From: Pinus tabuliformis | Lineage: Eukaryota > Streptophyta > Pinopsida > Pinales > Pinaceae | Assembly: GCA_031772625.1 (NCBI GenBank) | Contig: CM062818.1 | Coordinates: 1,681,004,167-1,681,068,166, forward strand | DNA: 64,000 nt | Direction: 5' to 3' | Shown here: one piece after another, positions 21,031 through 33,506 of the stretch | Layout of the letters: each line of letters begins with the position of its first letter | Position numbering within the stretch: position 1 is the first letter of the stretch | Position numbers and translations under genes: made by a program | The notes under the pieces: model-generated | Databases searched by the model: none | Told to the model about the DNA's origin: nothing | What the model saw: the letters and a program-made list of their open reading frames with translations, nothing else

Positions 21031-24000
21031 TGTAATATTTCCTAAAGTCTGCCTTTTAGTCTGTTTGACTATTTTTTCTCATATTCTCTATGTAATGGAA
21101 TTTCTGACTTGCGTGGGGTGTTTTAAGCCGCAAGGCTTACGATGGTTGTTCCGACAGTTCAAAACGCTGAACGTCAGTGAAAAGGGGTGAATCATGGCAA
21201 TTATGATTGTGATCAGGAAAAAACATCTTCATTTCATTGAAATAACTTTGTGCATGCCGCAATCATTGCCAAAAAGAGCATTGTTATGGTAAACCGGGAG
21301 GATGTGTTCTCTGTGGATCGTTTGGACCAGTGTAATGAATCTACATATCCCCAGAAAGTTAGTGAACTTGCACAACGCAGAGGAAGCCGCAACGACTAAG
21401 GAGGAAGCCTAAGAGGCGGTGTAAGCAGAAACGAATGGACAGAGGCATGGGAATGTATAAAACAGTAAAAACAGAGAATTGTTGGTGTTGTTAGTGTGGT
21501 GACGAACCAGAGTTTGAGGTAGTAGAAGCAGCAGAGTTAATAGAGGTAGGAGAGTAGGAGTGAAGGAGAATTTCAGCTAAACAAAGATTGGTAGCATATC
21601 AGTTTATCCCAAGGATGGGTTGGAGACCAAGAAGTTGGAGCCTCATAACTGAACAGGGCTGAAGTCCTTGTGAGTAGGTGCTCCTAAGTGGAAAACCACT
21701 GCAAAACAGAGTTGGTTCTTTGGAAGTTGTAGCCTCATTGAAGTCCAAGTTGGAGCTTGGCAACTAATCACAATCAGATATATACTTATATTGTATTTAT
21801 TTCGTTGCATTGTGTTGTGTTTTAATAAAATCATTAATTCCAGCTATTGATTTCTGTGTTTTGTGTATACATATACATATCTATATGTGCTTTTGGCAAT
21901 CACTAGAACAATTAAAAAAAAAAAACACTAATTCAGCCCCTCTCAGTATTTCCAACATTATGAATAATGATTTTGGGTTACAGGATTTTGGTTAGTTTGA
22001 CTTCTTCATGTTCTAATGTTAACTAAAAAAAGAAGTCAACTAGTATTGGAGAAACTGATACCTTTCAGGTAAGATCAAATACAATTATCCAATGGTAAGA
22101 TTCATGTACCCACTTTTATTAATTTCCATTTCGTTACTTTAGTTTTAGTTTTGTTTTTTTAAATTCTATTGATATATAAATCTGTTTTGCAGCTCTTCAT
22201 AAAAGCTTTCAATCCTCCACCAGATCATATTTTGGAAGTCCTATACTCTTCTCCTAGTTTTATTTCAAGAAGTAGCAATAATCCTCATTGAAATAGCTAC
22301 ACTAGGAAGTTTTTGAACCTTTAGTTTGTTTCTTTAAGCATTCCTTTTATTAGAAAATGATTAAGATCATGCTTTGAAACAAGAAGACTGATATCAGACA
22401 GAAAGTTTTCATTGTGGTTGAATTTTATCGTCACTGCTATCCAAAAAGCTTAAAACACTTACAACCCTGCAAGGTATGATTTTTCTAAATCTTGACATAA
22501 GAAGGAACGATTACACGATTATTTTCCTTTACTTCATTTTGTTAAAGAAATGGTATAAACATTCTTGTTAGAGTTTGTATTTCAAAACTTGGATTTTCCT
22601 TTCACTTTTCAAATTTCTTCATTTTTATTTTTGTTTGTTGATTTCTTTTCTCACTTTGGCTTAAGAATTCTTTTCCTTTGGTTTCAGTTTTGATTTTGGT
22701 GACTTTGCCATGATTTATATGGAAGGCCTTCTTGTTACCTAACAATGGTCGACATACATAGGGAAAAATTGTTAATAGTCACCTATTAGCTTTTTCTTAA
22801 ATCTCTTAATAAAATTTGTTTTTCTTATTATAAAGGTAGACATACTTAAGGAAGAGATTATAAAACAAGAGAAGTTGGAAAAGTATCATAAAATCTGGAG
22901 AAATCTCATTTTCATCAAAACTGTAATCATTTTGAGATTTCAATGCTTTATTAAGATCTTTCAATATTTTATTATCAGTCAAGAAAAGTTATTTTTAACC
23001 AAGTAAAGACACTTTACAGCAAAGCACCTTTAACTCTGAAATTGTCATTCTTAACTCTTAAGGAGTCAATGATTCTCCCTGTCCCAAAAGAGTCTTATTT
23101 TTCTAGAGTGTAATCCAAAATTATATTTAAAACATAAAAGATAAGAGGTCTCATTATGAGTCTGCTTACCATGATCATAGGGGAAAAATAGCTTGACATT
23201 ACCCACACTATTAAACAAACCAGGATAATGGCTTACGATTGCAAACAATTATAAGACAAAGGGTCTCATCATGAGCCAGCTTGTTCAGTCCAATTATAAC
23301 CAGTGAATAGCATTGTCAACTATATGGCTACCGAACCACGACAATGGCTTTTAAGAACTAAAAAATAAAAAAATAAAAAATAAATAAAAAATAAACATAT
23401 ATAAATGGATTTATCTCTAGGTTTATAATTCTTAAATAGATAGGATTATGAATCATTCATGATTAAAAGGTAACCCTGTCAAGACTATAGATGTTTGCTG
23501 GCAGCAGTGGCTCTACCTATGACAAATGAGTATATTTTAAGAGCTAAGTTGTAAAGTGACCTTTGCTTTATCTCTACAACTAATTAAGAACTGATATAGA
23601 ATTTTGAAATATTTTAATTTATGAGGAATTTTAAGAAAAATTACAGTTAGATGATTCTTACTTTTATTCAGATTAATGAACTTAGTCAAGCATTTCAAAC
23701 ATAATTATCTCTTCTTTAATTACTTTTACTTGAATTTTGGGAAAACTTCATTCATATCAAACACAGATAACTAGTTCTTCTCCCGTGTGTTGCCATTGTT
23801 GTGGTGAAAACACAACCCCCCTCACCCTCATTATTGATGTGTTCACTTCAAAGAATAGGGACCCTTTCTATAAAAAATTTAGTTAAACACTTTTTAGGAT
23901 TTTTATTTAGTTGATTATCCTACGTTTTTGTTAATTTTTCATTTTCTTTGGATGAACGTTTTGATTGCTTTGTTAAAATCGATTTTTTATAAGTTTCTCA

Positions 24001-24350
24001 TTGATGTTTGTTTTACCTCATTTGGACAACTGGTTTGTAAATGGCACTCCTTTGAAGTCTAATCATTTTTCTAGCCTGGGTTAAAATGCGTAAAATGTAC
24101 AATATCCCATTTTTGTAAATAAATTAATTCAATAATGCATTTGTTTTAAATATTAACCCCTAGTTAGTTATTACTAACATTTTTCATTTTTCAGCCAAAT
24201 CATGAAGCAATGGGATTTTAGTAATTTATTCCAATAAATTACTAATCTCGAAAAATCAAAATATCGAAATAACTGTAATTTAGATAGGCAAATTATGTTT
24301 TAAATAATTTCATAACTAAACTGAACATCATTAAAATAAAACCCAAAAAT

Positions 24351-24355
<5 letters not shown>

Positions 24356-24392
<37 letters not shown>
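24356..24392. repeat. AT microsatellite
   Basis: About 37 bp of alternating AT. Confidence 0.9.
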
Positions 24393-24394
<2 letters not shown>

Positions 24395-24840
24395 ACCAGA
24401 TCAGAAGATCAGATCAGAGCTCTCAAATGCGAACAATTCTTATAAACCCTGACCTCTCGATTTGCCGATTGCAAAAAAAACATGGAAGCATTAACTTATG
24501 TTTGATTTTAGTTTGAAAATTACTCATATGTAAATGGATAAAAGTAAAGTGATAAAATATATAATAAAATAAATTTTATTACACAAATCGGATCAGAGCT
24601 TTTGCATTGTGACAAGTTTAAAGAACCCTGACACTTCCATTCCCTCGATTGCCGATCATTAAAAGTCAAAGGAAAATTAAACAAAAGTCTCAAGACACTT
24701 TGTTAATTCGATTTTGTTTTTATGTCTTCAACTATCACTCATACGTATGAGTGAAGTGAAGGTAGTGTAGGTTAGTTTTTATTATTAATTTATAATATTT
24801 AAATAGTAAATTTTAAATTAATTAATTTAATAAATATATA

Positions 24841-24887
24841 GAATTTAATTAATTTAATTTAATTTAATTTAATTTAAATTTAAATTA
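24841..24887. repeat. AATTT-type simple repeat
   Basis: Runs of AATTTAATTT with slips, embedded in DNA made almost only of A and T. Confidence 0.8.
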
Positions 24888-27010
24888 TTACTTAGATTAA
24901 TTAATTTATAAATAGTTAGATTAATTAATAACAATTTATTAAATAATTAGTTTAGTTCATAATTAACAAGTAGATTAAAATTAATTCTAGCTTAATTTAG
25001 GATTAGATTTTTAATAAAAAAATCTGATTTTTTAGCCTAGCGACAGAAATTCCAGAATTGTGCCAGATTTGACTCATCAATTTTGGAGGCCCATAGATTG
25101 AGTTTTAATTGGCCAAATGAGGCCCAGGACAGTTCAGTGAGAAGATAAAATCAATGAAAACATTTCTGAGGAGGTTTCACTAACAGATTTAGTTATTTGG
25201 GTCGAAAATCAGGGAAAAGATCAAGCTACAAATTTTAAAACAAAATTAATTTTCTGAGTTTTATTTTCTGCATTTTCATTTGTCCAAGCCTCTTCTAATT
25301 GCAGATCCATTCATCAATGATATCCTTGGCCAATTAAACCATCCCATGCATCAATAGAAAATTTATATTTTATTTTCAATTATTTATTTAAATTGAATTT
25401 GATTGGATTTGTTTCAATGCCATAAATGATATTTTGATTTTATTGTTGCATCTTAATTCATTTGATTTCTCTTTGAAGGAAAAGCAGTAGAAGAGATATG
25501 GAAAAAAAGATCTCAATCAACGAGAAGGCTCCAACAATTAAAGATTGGAATTTTTGAGGAAATAAATTTGGATTGGGCAGATATTTCTTCAACAAACTCT
25601 CCTCTCAAAATACTTTTGAAAATATTATAAATGGTAGATTGCAAAATGTAATAAGGGGTTGCTCTCCTCTGCAATTTTGGACTTCTAAAAGCACTTCTAT
25701 AATAGGAATTTAGAGTTGTAGGATAGAGGAGAGAAAATCTCAGATCTGGGGATTATTGAAGATTTTTCCTTTGTATCTTGAATTATGTAGGAAGGGCAGA
25801 GTTTGCACTATTGTGGCTCTAGTTTTGAAAGTAGAAGTTCGAGCAATGTAAAAGACTGTTGGAGACTTGGGTCAGAAAAATGGATGCAATAAATTGGTAT
25901 TTCTAATACTACTGTTTCAAATATCAGTTTCATTTTTATAATAACAAGAATGTGTCATTTTATTCATGTTTGTGTACTTTTGTCAATATGGGTAATTTGT
26001 CTCAATGTTGTTATTATGTATCTATGTTCTTATGAATTAATTTCTGAGTAACTATCTACTCAAAAATTTGTCTTATAAAACTAATTTATTGAATAGTAAT
26101 GTGTTGTGAACTATTTCTGCATATTATTGTTTAATTATTGGATTTACTGATTTAACAATCAATAACATTTTTGTGAATTTCTTCCCGAGTGTTGTTGACT
26201 GATTTTAGTTAATAGTTTCAATAGGATGTGTTTTGGTATCCATAATGTTAGTTAATTGAAATGTTTCATTAACTTGATATTCATTATAAACAAGACATAT
26301 TTAAATCTCAATACTTTAAATATCTTGCTCTTGGTTGGGTTAGATCTATATCTGTCTAATTGAGATAGGATTAAGATTAGTTTATTTTGCTTGCATTATA
26401 TAATAAGTTTTCATTTAAAGTAATTTCTACATTCTTTTAAGTCCTCTTCTCAAAAGAGGAAAAATTTTAGTTGTGGCTTGGCTGAACCCAAATCAGCGTA
26501 AGGGTCATTCTCTTGCCTGATCAGCAAAAAGAAGTGATCTGATATCCTTGTCTATTGGTAGTTAAAGATACATCATAAACCAATAGCAATAAAGAGAAGG
26601 TAATTGGACCTAGTTAAACTAGTCGGAGCCACCACACCAAATGGAAAAGAACCTGCTTTAAGGTCCGGACCAGGTGGTTATCCCCCATTGTTGTTGCAGC
26701 GATTTTTGAGGCATCAACATTTTTGGCACTAGAAGGCATCAACATTATGCATGTTTTCATTTTCATTCCTTTAATGTTTAGATGAACATAAAGAAACTAA
26801 ATGCACAAATGATCAATCAATGCTTTTCACAAGAAACGAAGACTTTACGGCAGTTTCTTTTTTCAAAGAAATGAAAGCTTTACGACAATTATTTTTTAGA
26901 AAGGTAAAGACTAATCAATGTAAGCTAACTTTTGGATTGATTCGACAATGATAAAGAAAACATAAAGAAACATTGAACAAACAAAGCCAAAGTGGCATGG
27001 AAAAGAAATG

Positions 27011-27262
27011 CTAATTTGGACTTCAAGGACAGAGAAGCATTGACCATTCAAAAAACAAAATGTGAAACAGTCTGAAAAAATCAAGCAAAAAGATGGTTTT
27101 TTGGCTTGACAAGGATCAACGCAACCCTGAGTGGGAGAATTTGGACTTCAAGGACAGAGAAACATTGACCATTCAGCAAACAAAATGTGAAACAGTCTGG
27201 AAAAAATCAAGCAAAAAGATGGGTTTTTGGCTTGACAAGGACCAGCACAACCCTGAGTGGGA
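27011..27262. repeat. 125-bp tandem duplication
   Basis: The phrase TTGGACTTCAAGGACAGAGA recurs with a period of 125 (GGACTTC at 27018 and 27143), with a few substitutions between copies. Confidence 0.85.
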
Positions 27263-27482
27263 GACAGTGCGTTGTAGAGCATTGTCTCTAGGCTAAGGCT
27301 GCTCTGCAGAGCACTGTATCAAGAACAACAGTGTGTTGATGCTAGAGAGCACTATCAACACACAAATATGCACACATTTTGACAAAACAAGCTTCAAAAT
27401 GACTAAATATGGGTAAATGAACTCGAGAAAAGTCCACTGGTGCTGCTAAGACAAAGGATAACTATCAAGAACGATGGTCATT

Positions 27483-27499
27483 CTACAGTATGGTCGCCA
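27483..27499 (-). other. Putative primer-binding site of element B
   Basis: The minus strand reads TGGCGACCATACTGTAG, three bases inside the LTR end at 27503. The first seven bases equal those of element A's site, again implying a tRNA ending GTCGCCA. Confidence 0.55.
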
Positions 27500-27502
27500 A
27501 TT

Positions 27503-27935
27503 TGTTATACGGAATTTACACCTACCGATAAGTATATTTTCCCTAAGTGGGTAGTTACACTTAGAACAACTGAAGTAAAGATGTTTAACCATTTTCCTAC
27601 AATAAACAGATAAGATAAAAGAACCTACTTGTGATCATTCGCTTCCTTTGATCTCCTTTTAGTTGCTCCCGTCGTTCCCGCTCAAACTGAATTCACTCAA
27701 TTGATACCTGCCAACATAAACAGAAGACGACCATAATCAAAGCATATGATCTATTCATTGTAAACAAATGGAATCGACAACATTTGAACATACATTCATC
27801 ATAGATATAGACAAAAGTATTGGAAAAGGAACAAACAACTTTATTGATTGATAGAAGGAAAAGTTACACCCAATGTGGTTCGATCTCGTGTTACTCATCC
27901 AACTTAGTCCAAGCCCTCATCACACTAATAACAAC
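27503..27935 (-). mobile_element. Element B 5' LTR, part shared with the other LTR
   Basis: Starts TGTTATACGG and matches 9633-10065 closely. After 27935 the sequences diverge completely, so the rest of this LTR has been replaced or interrupted, or the element is a hybrid. Confidence 0.7.
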
Positions 27936-29702
27936 ATCAAAGTGTGATTCTTGGTCTTCCCCATGGTTTGATGCCAATAAGTAGTATAGTAATTTAGGAG
28001 GGGAAAAGCATGTTGCTCTAGTTTATGCGCCGAAGGGGAAATAAGTAATCATCGAATTGGTTTTACACTCTCCTTCAAAGGGTAGAGTGTGCATAGGATA
28101 AGAATTGGTTTTACACTCTCTTTCATAGGGTAGAGCGTGCACAAGATAAAAACAAAGCATCTCTTACTCAGATTATACCTGAACAAAAACCAATATCCCG
28201 AAAGAATGGATCGAGATACGACATGCCAAAGAAGGAATGAAGTGTGAAGGAATGGAGTGCAGTGAGCCTTACCTCGTTCAGCCCTTTTGTGACCTCAAGA
28301 CACTTTCTCAAAAACAAGTCACGACCAATGGAGACTATTTTTTATACAACTGAACCCCTAATTCAACATTGTCTTCGATTTGCAACCCAAGAAATCTGGG
28401 TGATTGCAACCAATATGACCTCCAACCCTGGAAATCGGGCAATTGCAACCAAATAAACCCTCCCAAACCAGGCGAATCGGGCTATGCATTGTTTATCCGC
28501 CTTTTTTTTAATGGCTAAAATGTAATAAATATTTATTTTTTAAATAAATGTTGGGCTAACTATAGAAAATGGGTGTATTATAAAAAATTCACCCCTCCAA
28601 AATAGAAAACCCCCTAAATTTCGCCCTTGGGCTAAAATTCTCCCCTAAAATTTTCTATGGTTTTGACATTCAAAGGGTAGAAAGAAGTCCGTCAAATCAT
28701 AGAAGATATTATGTACTCTTACACAAGATGAGCTTAACAAACACATCCAAAGAAGGCCCCAGTTTTTGGAGTCTCACCTGAATCAAAGTTTAAGGATCAA
28801 GCCTGAAGCATGTTTTTAGGTAAATCTTAAGATAGATTTGTGGCAGTATTGAAGCTGAAGCATAAACCAAATTTTGGAGTAGAACTTAAGTTGTTCTTTA
28901 AACGTTGTTTATGGCATAATCTTGGAATTTCATGAAAGTATGAGGTAGGCATATGTTCGTTGGACCAATCTGAATTTGTGCAGACCTTGTAGCTTATCCA
29001 AGCTCCTAATTGAAGGAAATCAAATGCTGATTTGAAGGCTGATCCAAGCTCCTTATTTAATTGCAATATCAGGTTGATTTGAAGATCATTATGAGGTTGA
29101 ACCAAGCATCTCATTTGAGGTAGAATTGGAATCTTGTATTCACTAGTATTGAGCCCATGTCTAAGGGATTATTTAAGGTTTGATTAAAGGGACGAGTTGG
29201 CTAACCTAATCAAAAGAAAGTCTGTGTTGTAAAGGTATGAGTTTCTTTGATACATTTCAATAATAGGATTATTTATGACGCAGTCTTGAAGAATGATCTT
29301 TGCAGTGACAACATGAACAAAATTTTGTTGAGCATGTATTGATAGAAGTTAACAATATTGATATCAATGTATTTGGGTCATTGTCCCTAGTACGAGAGCC
29401 CAAGAGGGTTTGCTTTTATCTTTTATTCTATAAGGTGGGAGGTTGGTGCTAGGGAAGGAAGTTGTAGTTTCCTTCAAGAGGTTATCACCTCCTTCTAGTG
29501 GGAGATGGTTAATCTAGGGTTGCAGCGGTTCTAGTTGTAGTTGGTAAATCCAAAAGTTGTAGCTTCCCTTGTAATGTAAATAAATTGTTCATATATTGCG
29601 TGTGTATTCTTCGTATGGTCTAATTCGTTAATGCTTGTGATACTTAAATTGTTGAAATCTATGAAATGTTGATTCACCCCCTCCCTCTCAATATTTCTGA
29701 CA
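27936..29702 (+). other. Unassigned DNA ending in a Copia-type LTR end
   Basis: 29390-29702 has the style of a Copia LTR 3' part (AGGTGGGAGGTTGG, then GTAATGTAAATAAATTG, ending CCCTCCCTCTCAATATTTCTGACA). The LTR start could not be placed. Near 28040-28150 a 60-bp phrase (GAATTGGTTTTACACTCTC) is repeated. No gene seen. Confidence 0.4.
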
Positions 29703-31022
29703 CATTTATGATATTGCACCCTTTTTATCTCATTCAAGGAAGAAATAATTTCATTCCAATCAGATTCTGCAACTGCCAATGGAGGGTGATAGAATTCAAA
29801 TATCGATTATGTCTTCCCTTGGTATCACTAGCGCCAAGAAGCCAATTGGCTACTTCCTCCATGATCTCAAAGTCAAAGTATGCATGGCAGTCATCGGTAG
29901 TGTAGATTTCTATTTGGTGAATTTCTTCATGGATATTCGGGGGAGTGATAGAGTGAAAAATGGTTTCTACTTCCTAAACCTAGGCTTGGGCACACAACCG
30001 ACCTTGTTGGCCTCTACCCCCAGCACTCTTGCATCTATGCATGCATTGACATGGCATATTGTCGTAATAGGAAAAGAACAAAGCAAGACAAATTACGCAC
30101 ACCAAGCCCGAGCGAAGAAGGATTTTAGACAAACCAAAACCAAAGACAAGCCCAAAGGAACTGAGAGATCAGGGTGACCCAAACTTATTAGAAAAGAGAG
30201 TCCCATACACTGAATTCACAAACAACCACCTCCAAACAGAAACCCCATTGTTATAAAAAACAACAAAGAGCCAGACTCAATTCACCCCAAATAGAATTAA
30301 ACTAAAATCTTGAAAATTAAGCTAACATAACTTAAAACTAGAACAATAAACAACAGGAAATGAAAGATACGGTTTGAAATTACGACTGTTGCTCCTCTTT
30401 GATTTTCGGCACAAACACAACCACTAAATACCGATTGATGTTGCTAATAGTAATTAACCTCAACCTCAGAACAATCTGCAACATTTCTTGGCATAAAATC
30501 TCTCTGTAACCCAGTTTTGGCATTGGATATGCAACCACCATCACATTTAAGACGTTATTCCTTCTAGACACAGGGGAAGAAATGAATTGCACGCATGTGT
30601 AGGTCCTTGACACTCCAGAGGCAGTTAGCCCAAACTCGACAAAAGGACAAAGGTCATGCCATTTCTCAATTGAGTTTCCCCCTAGCACTTGACTACTACT
30701 AACAAACTATTGAGGAAATAATCCCACCAATGGTAGGGAGGATAACCAGAGCCAACATAAATTCCAAACATCAAATGCTCAATACACAAGATGCACTGAT
30801 AGAGGAAGAATGTCCATCATATGAAGTGTGGAGTTAAGTTAACATGCACTACATGGGGTGCATACGCCATGCCACCCCCCCTCCAAAGATTGTCCAACAT
30901 ATGGAGTGCAGAGTTAAGTTTGGGCACCTAAGCCATGACGCCAATCACCCACCCACTCCCCCCCACACCCCCCACCCCAGGTTGAAAAGGAGTGAGGTTG
31001 GACACCTATTCTCTCCCTATGA
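29703..31022. other. Unassigned region with two weak open frames
   Basis: A 132-codon plus-strand frame (29779-30177) and a 102-codon minus-strand frame (30380-30688) are open, and I recognise neither. The minus frame plus the sequence just upstream of it (MFGIYVGSGYPPYHWWDYF, about 30720-30775) has a faint look of the post-LRR region of a plant TIR-NBS-LRR protein, but no diagnostic motif supports that. Near 30950 a C-rich run (CCCACTCCCCCCCACACCCC) occurs. Confidence 0.25.
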
Positions 31023-31584
31023 CATGTATAGTGACTAGGACTAACACCCTAAGTCAAGTACAAGGATTGGGATAGTGAGAATGGTATATTGAATAAGCAT
31101 CGAGGATTGACATTCTTCTGTCATGTACTGTGACCGATTAGGACTAAACCCTAAGTCAAGTACATGGATCAGGATAGGGAGAATGGTAGATTGGATAATC
31201 ATCAAGGAGTAACATTCTTGTGTCATGTACTGTTACCGATTAGGACTAACACCCTAAGTCAAGTACATTGACCCAATTTAACAATGGTTCAGTGGACCAA
31301 CATTTCCTTGGGACAAGTAGGAAATGGTTCGATGGAGGACAAACTATGGTTAACCTAGGTGGGTTATATGCCTCAGAGAGTCCATTATGTGGTGTCCTAT
31401 TGAATGCCCACCAACATTGTGCTTTGATCTAATGGAGAGATAAAGCTTACTTTTCAAGGCCTTGGTAATTTAATAATGTTGGATATGATGTTGTTTATCA
31501 ATCTGGATCATTTCTTATAAGAATATTTCAACTTGAGAATATCTCGATGAGTCATTATGCATACCTCCCTAGTTAAAAGGAAGT
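31023..31584 (+). mobile_element. 3' internal fragment of a Copia C-family element with tandem repeats
   Basis: About 2.4 tandem units of about 100 bp (starts at 31023, 31122 and 31224) share CATGTACTGTGACCGATTAG and CCCTAAGTCAAGTACA. A diverged single unit lies in element C3 near 60235. It ends in the purine tract before the LTR at 31585. Confidence 0.65.
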
Positions 31585-32441
31585 GTTGAAGTTGTAACTA
31601 GGTTCGGTCTTCATAATGTATATTTATTATTGATATATTTAATAGAATTTGTCAAGCATGTTCTTCATGCTAGAGTCAAAATAAATTTATTTGCATCATG
31701 TCCCATTTGGACATTTAAAAGAATGAAAAATTGAATTTTTATTATGAGTCATAAGCCCACAATATGACCAAGTCGGCTTAGCCCTCCAAGTGGCACCTAT
31801 TTAATCCTCCTGGATAATTATACATTAGAGACAAGTTCGACCTACTTGGAGAATATTCGCTCATCATCACAAGTATCTTTTGCATCTAAAGAAGGAGAAA
31901 GAGGCCGAGTCAAAGGAGATATAAAGACAACTCAAAACAAGGAGGATCTAGCATGGTTGATCAAATCTCTGACTTATACCAGCTCGCATGTGCGAAAGAC
32001 ACATTTTTGTGGAAAGAGGCTGAAATTTTCTGAGTTTGTTGCACGCTGAAATTCAGCCCCATTTGCAGTTTGGAAATTCTGAGTTAGACCATATTTGAAG
32101 AAGTTTGACCAGTGTTGACTTTGAGTTTTGGAGACTTGGAGGGTTTAACTTGATATTTTGGTGGCATTTTGGTATTGGTTTTTGGTTTGGATATCTCTCA
32201 TTTTGATGTGATTCTATAAGGAAAGGATTATTGAGTTTTTCCCATGTGGGTTTTGCCCTTACTATTGGCCTAATTTCTGGTGTCTCTTGTCCCATTGTGA
32301 TCTTTATATCTTTGAATGACTAAACAAATGTATAATTTCTTGATGAAAAAGATATAAAGTAATAAGAAGACATCTAATTTTCACAAGTAATTATCAAGAA
32401 TAAGAATTAAGTGTCAGAATGCATTGCACTTCCTTTCTCAA
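31585..32441 (+). mobile_element. C-family Copia LTR (C1)
   Basis: Starts TGTTGAAGTTGTAACTAGG after CCTCCCTAGTTAAAAGGAAG. It resembles the start of the LTRs at 56541 and 61027 and the inverse ones at 36597 and 55888. The end is placed by TCACAAGTAATTATCAAG near 32390, which also occurs just before the end of the C3 LTR. The last bases are decayed. Confidence 0.6.
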
Positions 32442-33506
32442 TAGGGATTTTATCATTATTATTTATAATTTTATAATTTTAGAGATGGTGACCTTGACAT
32501 CGCACCGCCCCCCTTGAATTTCAGGATGTCCCAACACATCCCCTTGTGTGTCTCCCCACTCCTGTACTCCCCTGTCCCAAAAACTTGGCAGAACATACAA
32601 AAAAGGGAGTTGGCAATTATATTTCCTTACTGACCATAGCCTACTTTATTTAAATCTAATTAATGTTTTGAACAACATAAAATAATAACTCCTTTGAAAT
32701 CTGTGACAATAGATCACATTGGTGATAGTGCCATTGATGAATTTACCTAAAGTAGTCGGTAATTATATTTCCTTGCCGACTTTTGCCTTCAGCTAGTCCT
32801 TTGAAATCTGTGACAATAGATCACATTGGTGATAGTGCCATTGATGAATTTACCTGAAGTAGTCAGGTATTATATTTCCTTGCCGACTTTTGCCTTCAGC
32901 TAGTTTTCATCGATATGGATTCTTCTTATTTTGGATGGATCAACTATCTATGCCAGTAAACAAGCATTACTTAGTTTCATTCGATAGTCCTTGATAAGTA
33001 TAAATGATCTCCAATGAGGATGACAATAACTGGCACTCAGTTTCATTTGATGCTCCTTGATATAAGTACAAATGATCTCCAATGAGGATGAAAATAACTA
33101 GCACTCAAGATGGGAATCTCCTTGAGTTAAAATTTATCAGGATTCATTTTTTCTTTTGAAAATAATTTCAGCACAGAAAGGATAGGAATCTCCTTGAGCT
33201 TAAAATTATTGGGATTCTTCTTTTTTTCATTTTTCTTTTAAATAAGTTCAGCACAATGAAGAGTAGAAACTATAACTCAAAGATCAAGCATCTTCTCTTT
33301 CTTGTAACAGTACACCTGAGGGATCAAGTCCTCTGGATTTGTACAATATGGCAATTAAATATTTGAAACGGCAGTGCTCATAATAAACGAAGCCTTGATT
33401 TATTACAAATCATTGAATTGATACATGGACCCATCTATGGGGCAAAGATACAAATGGTGGTACCCAAAAGAGAATTCAGAGCCTCAAAACATTCTCTGTT
33501 TGGAAT
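32442..33506. other. Spacer with short tandem duplications, no gene
   Basis: 107-bp tandem copies at 32691-32797 and 32798-32904. A phrase with AATGATCTCCAATGAGGATGA recurs near 33005 and 33068, and GGAATCTCCTTGAG recurs near 33113 and 33187. The last part is probably the 3' UTR and flank of the gene at 33507. Confidence 0.55.
32691..32904. repeat. 107-bp tandem duplication
   Basis: Both copies start CCTTTGAAATCTGTGACAAT and include GCCGACTTTTGCCTTCAGC. Confidence 0.85.

Larger units (their letters stand above)
20112..21957 (+). mobile_element. Copia-style LTR inserted in element B leader
   Basis: 1846 bp starting TGTTGGACACAG and ending CCTCTCAGTATTTCCAACA, a common end for plant Copia LTRs. 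It has a TATA box at 20955-20962 and a transcript-like 3' part with TTTTAATAAAATC near 21820. CpG is frequent from 20440 to 21060, unlike the surrounding DNA. No matching second LTR was found and the flanking five bases (CCTAT and TTATG) do not match, so it may be a solo LTR with a lost flank or one end of a larger insertion. Open frames inside are unsupported. Confidence 0.6.
21958..26740. other. AT-rich DNA of unknown origin inside element B leader
   Basis: No supported coding region. It contains A/T-rich simple repeats (23351-23398, 24356-24392, 24841-24887) and two similar blocks with CGGATCAGAGCT…CCCTGAC…GCCGAT (near 24400 and 24590). The end near 26700-26720 (GAGGCATCAACA then TTTTTGGCAC) resembles an LTR end followed by the start of a tRNA-primed site, so part may be a decayed Ty3/gypsy LTR. 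Element B leader resumes at about 26740. Confidence 0.45.
26741..27502 (-). other. Element B leader, proximal part
   Basis: Resumes similarity to the element A leader (TATGCATG…TTTCATT and the GAAACGAAGACTTTACG repeat type). It contains a 125-bp tandem duplication and ends at the primer-binding site. The small open frames have no known domain. Confidence 0.5.
9633..27935 (-). mobile_element. Element B: Tat-like Ty3/gypsy retrotransposon with nested insertions
   Basis: On the minus strand the order is 5' LTR part (27935-27503), primer-binding site, leader, linker frame, RT, RNase H, integrase, a second RNase H, an antisense mobile-domain frame, 3' region, purine tract, 3' LTR (10638-9633). 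The leader is split by a roughly 6.6 kb insertion (20112 to about 26740). Without it the element is about 12 kb. Gag and protease were not found. All coding parts carry stops or frameshifts. The two LTRs agree for only about 430 bp, so the right boundary is uncertain and lies beyond 27935. Confidence 0.75.

Noticed and set aside
20107-21962. Five-base target duplication for the inserted LTR
   Set aside because: Flanks CCTAT and TTATG do not match, so a clean solo-LTR insertion could not be shown.
29531-29779. 82-codon minus-strand frame
   Set aside because: It crosses the LTR end at 29702, so it is unlikely to be a gene.
30380-30688. Disease-resistance (TIR-NBS-LRR) C-terminal fragment
   Set aside because: Only a faint resemblance; no LRR, NB-ARC or TIR motif nearby, so it is left unassigned.
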